NCBI GenBank assembly: GCA_007124745.1 | Contig: SLEO01000009.1 | Coordinates: 1 to 32,675, forward strand | DNA length: 32,675 bases | Direction: 5' to 3' | From: Myxococcales bacterium | Lineage (GTDB): Bacteria > Myxococcota_A > Polyangia > Polyangiales > SLQV01 | In this document: positions 30,080-32,675 of the stretch, in pieces | Numbering within the stretch: position 1 is the stretch's first letter | How the letters are laid out: the number at the start of each line of letters is the position of its first letter | Translations under genes and position numbers: made by a program | The notes under the pieces: model-generated | What the model was told of the DNA's origin: nothing | What the model saw: only the letters and a program-made list of their open reading frames with translations | Databases searched by the model: none

Positions 30080-31771
30080 ATGAGGGCGGCAGAGGAGGTG
30101 CGTGCCCGGATACCCTCGGTGGCTATGTCCGTTCACGCCGCGCCGCCACGCCTGGGCCTTCAGGTCGCTGCGGCGCAACCGCACTTGCCCCTAGGTCGCC
30201 TAGCTAGACGCGCCGAACCGGCGTCCCTGCCGAGCATCCCGGCGCAGAACCCGCTGCAGCAGGAGCATAGTGGTCTACGGCGGCTCTCGCCGCCCGCCCG
30301 CACGAGGGATGCAGCGCAGCTCGACGTTCAGCGCATCCGGCGGCTAGGCTGGAGCGCTGCCACCATCCTGGGCACGGCCATGGCCGGCCATGCGCTTCTA
30401 GAAACCGCGCGAGACGCCCTCTTTCTTAGAGCGCTTCCCGCCACGCGACTGCCTTGGGCATATCTCATGATTGCCGCGCTGACCGGACTCTTCATTCGGA
30501 AGCGGCGGCGGGGGGGGGGACCATCCGTAGGGAAGCGTGACAGCCAGCGGGAGCGGCTCATGTCGACCCTACTCCTCGTGGCGGTCGGGACGGCACTGGC
30601 GGGTCTCACGCTCGCACATCGTTCTGGCCTCGCCGCCTTCGGCTTTTACGTGTGGACGGGCATCGCGGCCACCCTCACCGCACTGCGTTTCTGGGTACTG
30701 CTCGGGAGGTCGGTAAATCGCCGCAGCGCCGAACGGCTCTACGGACCCATCGCCGTCGGCGGCTCACTGGGCGCGGCGCTAGGGGCGCTTTTTGCGAGCG
30801 GCCTCCTGCGTCACTTCGAACCCGAGGCGCTCATCATTTTCGCCAGCGCCTTCTTCGCCGCAGCGGCGGCGCTCGCCGCATGGCTTCCGGCAGATGCGCC
30901 GGCCAGCACTGCCGAAGACGTCGTCCCGGCGGCTCAGAATGGGAGCACGCCTGCACTGGACGCCACCAACCAGCATACCGCGCACCCGGTGGTGAGCGGC
31001 GAGGCAAGCGGTCGATGGGCAGGCAGTCGTGACCCACGGCTGCCTAGCCAAGCGTCGCGTGAAGCAAGCGGCTGTGGCGTCCCTGGCGGCACTCGGACAA
31101 CCGCTCAGGGACTCGATAAACGCAACACGCTTCCGTCTCGGGCCTCCGCGGAAGCGCGGGTGGGCTCGTGGGATCTGCTTCGTGACCCGTTGGTTCTAAC
31201 CCTCGCGACACTGGGCTTTTGCGCCACACTAACGCTCACCGCTGCGGACTATCTCGTGAAGGCCGCGGTCGCTGCGGAGATCAGCGGCGACGCACTCGGA
31301 CCGTTCTTCGCCAAACTCTATGCCGCATTAAATCTTGCGTGCCTTGGCGTGCAGGTGATCGTTGCGCCGTGGTTTCTGCGCGTGATGGGTGTCACGCGCT
31401 CATTGGCGGCTCTTCCACTCTTGATGCTTTCCGCCACACTTGGTCTCGTCGTTCTCGGCGGCCTGGTTCCCGTGTTGATGCTGAAGGCCGCTGACGGCGC
31501 GCTTCGCGGGCCGGTGTATCGCACCGCATCGGAGGTGCTTTACGTCCACCTGCCGGGCGAAACGCTGGAGCGTGTCAAGGCGCTCATCGACAGCGCGGGC
31601 CACCGCATCGCCCAAGCCGTCGCCTCGTTGATGTTGCTGGTCGCGGCCTCCCTCGGCCTCGGTCTGCACCAACTCGCTCTAGCCCTGCTCGTGCTCGGCG
31701 TAGCCTGGCTTGGCTGCGTGCTTTGGCTCATCCCGCGTCGGGCCGACGGGCACCACAGCGTCAACACGTGA
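30080..31771 (+). CDS. MFS-type transporter resembling the Npt1/Npt2 (TLC ATP/ADP) nucleotide transporter family
   Basis: HALLETARDALFLRALPATRLPWAYLMIA, RLYGPIAVGGSLGAALGALFASGLL, DALGPFFAKLYAALNLACLGVQVI; about 11-12 hydrophobic helices. True start is probably downstream (e.g. MSVHAAPPR). Confidence 0.6.
   Translation: MRAAEEVRARIPSVAMSVHAAPPRLGLQVAAAQPHLPLGRLARRAEPASLPSIPAQNPLQQEHSGLRRLSPPARTRDAAQLDVQRIRRLGWSAATILGTAMAGHALLETARDALFLRALPATRLPWAYLMIAALTGLFIRKRRRGGGPSVGKRDSQRERLMSTLLLVAVGTALAGLTLAHRSGLAAFGFYVWTGIAATLTALRFWVLLGRSVNRRSAERLYGPIAVGGSLGAALGALFASGLLRHFEPEALIIFASAFFAAAAALAAWLPADAPASTAEDVVPAAQNGSTPALDATNQHTAHPVVSGEASGRWAGSRDPRLPSQASREASGCGVPGGTRTTAQGLDKRNTLPSRASAEARVGSWDLLRDPLVLTLATLGFCATLTLTAADYLVKAAVAAEISGDALGPFFAKLYAALNLACLGVQVIVAPWFLRVMGVTRSLAALPLLMLSATLGLVVLGGLVPVLMLKAADGALRGPVYRTASEVLYVHLPGETLERVKALIDSAGHRIAQAVASLMLLVAASLGLGLHQLALALLVLGVAWLGCVLWLIPRRADGHHSVNT
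30510..30519. repeat. Poly-G(10) homopolymer inside the transporter CDS
   Basis: CGGCGGCGGGGGGGGGGACC, encoding RRRGGGP. Confidence 0.85.
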
Positions 31772-31829
31772 GGACCAGCCACGACCCCGTAGGCACACCG
31801 AACCTGTCGACGAACCGATACGGCTGCGC

Positions 31830-31998
31830 TAACCGTTCAGGGGGCATTTTGGCAAAATGCCCCCGGGTTTACGGGAGTGAATCCCGCAAACCCTCCCCCG
31901 CTTTGCCTTCAAGGTGGCCTAAGGCCGGCAAGCCCGGCCAGGGCGCCTACTTGCTTCTTCCCGCAGCGTTTTCGCTTTCTGGCCCCCCTGAACGGTTA
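31830..31998 (+). mobile_element. Dispersed palindromic repeat family, copy 4: MITE-like element with 15-bp perfect TIRs
   Basis: TIRs TAACCGTTCAGGGGG (31830-31844) and CCCCCTGAACGGTTA (31984-31998). 9-bp direct repeat CGGCTGCGC at 31821-31829 and 32000-32008. Perfect hairpin GGGGGCATTTT-GGC-AAAATGCCCCC. Confidence 0.8.
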
Positions 31999-32121
31999 CC
32001 GGCTGCGCGCCCACAGAGTGAGCCTACTTTTGGGGGCCAAGTGCGACCTTCTACGTCTGTCACCTGCCAAGTAGAGGGAGTGCTCTGTGGCTCGGCATAG
32101 GGAGTGCATACACTGTGCGAC

Positions 32122-32675
32122 ATGGGGACTCTCCTACGCAGCGCAACACTTCTGGCTATTGGAGTAAGCATCTTCGCGTGCCGGCCTGACGCCGAACAGC
32201 GACTTCGCGACAGTGGCCTCGGCATCTTCGGTTTTTGGGAGTATGTCGAGACAGACCGGCAGGCAGGCGTCATCCCCGACTGCGGTCGCCAGGGCATCCG
32301 CTGCTGTACAAGCGTCACCGCCTGCGAGGCGGGTTCCGTGTGCTCACCCGAGCGCTTTTGCGTAGCGGATGACAGCCCCGAGTTAACGGCGAACCTGGCC
32401 TATTGCGGCGGCAACGGGGAACCGTGCTGCCCCGGTGCACGCCCGGATTGCGTGGCAGACGGTCTATGTACCGGCCCCGACAATGCTTTCGCATGCCGCG
32501 ACGGCGGCGTCTGTGACAAGGGTGGCTTCTGCCGCCCCAAGCGCGACGCTTGTGACTACGCCACCTGTAACGAGTGCGCGCTGGATCGTGACTGCGGCTG
32601 GTGCTCCGCCACCAGCACTTGCCTCCCCGGAAGGGCGAGCGGACCGGAAGAAGGCATCTGCGGAACACGGACGGA
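32122..32675 (+). CDS. Cys-rich lipoprotein with PSI-like domain (3' end outside window)
   Basis: Read directly (absent from the ORF track because there is no stop): MGTLLRSATLLAIGVSIFACRPDAEQ... lipobox-like, then many Cys, with CDYATCNECALDRDCGWCSATSTCLPG resembling a plexin-semaphorin-integrin repeat. Confidence 0.7.
   Translation, partial: MGTLLRSATLLAIGVSIFACRPDAEQRLRDSGLGIFGFWEYVETDRQAGVIPDCGRQGIRCCTSVTACEAGSVCSPERFCVADDSPELTANLAYCGGNGEPCCPGARPDCVADGLCTGPDNAFACRDGGVCDKGGFCRPKRDACDYATCNECALDRDCGWCSATSTCLPGRASGPEEGICGTRT

Noticed and set aside
29597-30184. 195-aa minus-strand ORF and overlapping plus ORFs in the divergent region
   Set aside because: Arg/Ala-rich, overlapping ORFs on both strands; more likely promoter and leader DNA.

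Overview
A 32.7 kb window of high-GC bacterial chromosome. Gene content (FrzS-like pseudo-receiver/coiled-coil protein, Ser/Thr kinase with TPRs, many lipoproteins) suggests a myxobacterium or other Myxococcota/deltaproteobacterial relative; this is inference from gene content only. I support about 22 protein genes. In order: polysaccharide pyruvyl transferase (truncated at the left edge), acyl-CoA/ACP ligase, enoyl-CoA hydratase, ACP, dGTPase, lipoprotein, STPK-TPR kinase, lipoprotein, cyclophilin, RecC, SDR, FrzS-like protein, membrane protein, priA-def-fmt-ATR block, a four-gene minus-strand operon (C39-like peptidase, RLAN-type RimK ATP-grasp ligase, GCS2 carboxylate-amine ligase, N-formylglutamate amidohydrolase), an Npt/TLC-like MFS transporter, and a Cys-rich PSI-like lipoprotein running off the right edge. 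The two strongest signals are: (1) the four-gene ATP-grasp/GCS2/amidohydrolase/protease operon, a candidate peptide or amide-conjugate biosynthesis system; (2) a dispersed palindromic repeat family with four copies in the window, each just 3' of a plus-strand stop codon. One copy has perfect 15-bp terminal inverted repeats and a 9-bp flanking direct repeat, so it looks like a non-autonomous mobile element. A structured, terminator-bearing intergenic block at 10.3-10.7 kb is a candidate minus-strand ncRNA. No tRNA, rRNA or CRISPR array was seen. All calls are from reading the sequence; no database search was run.
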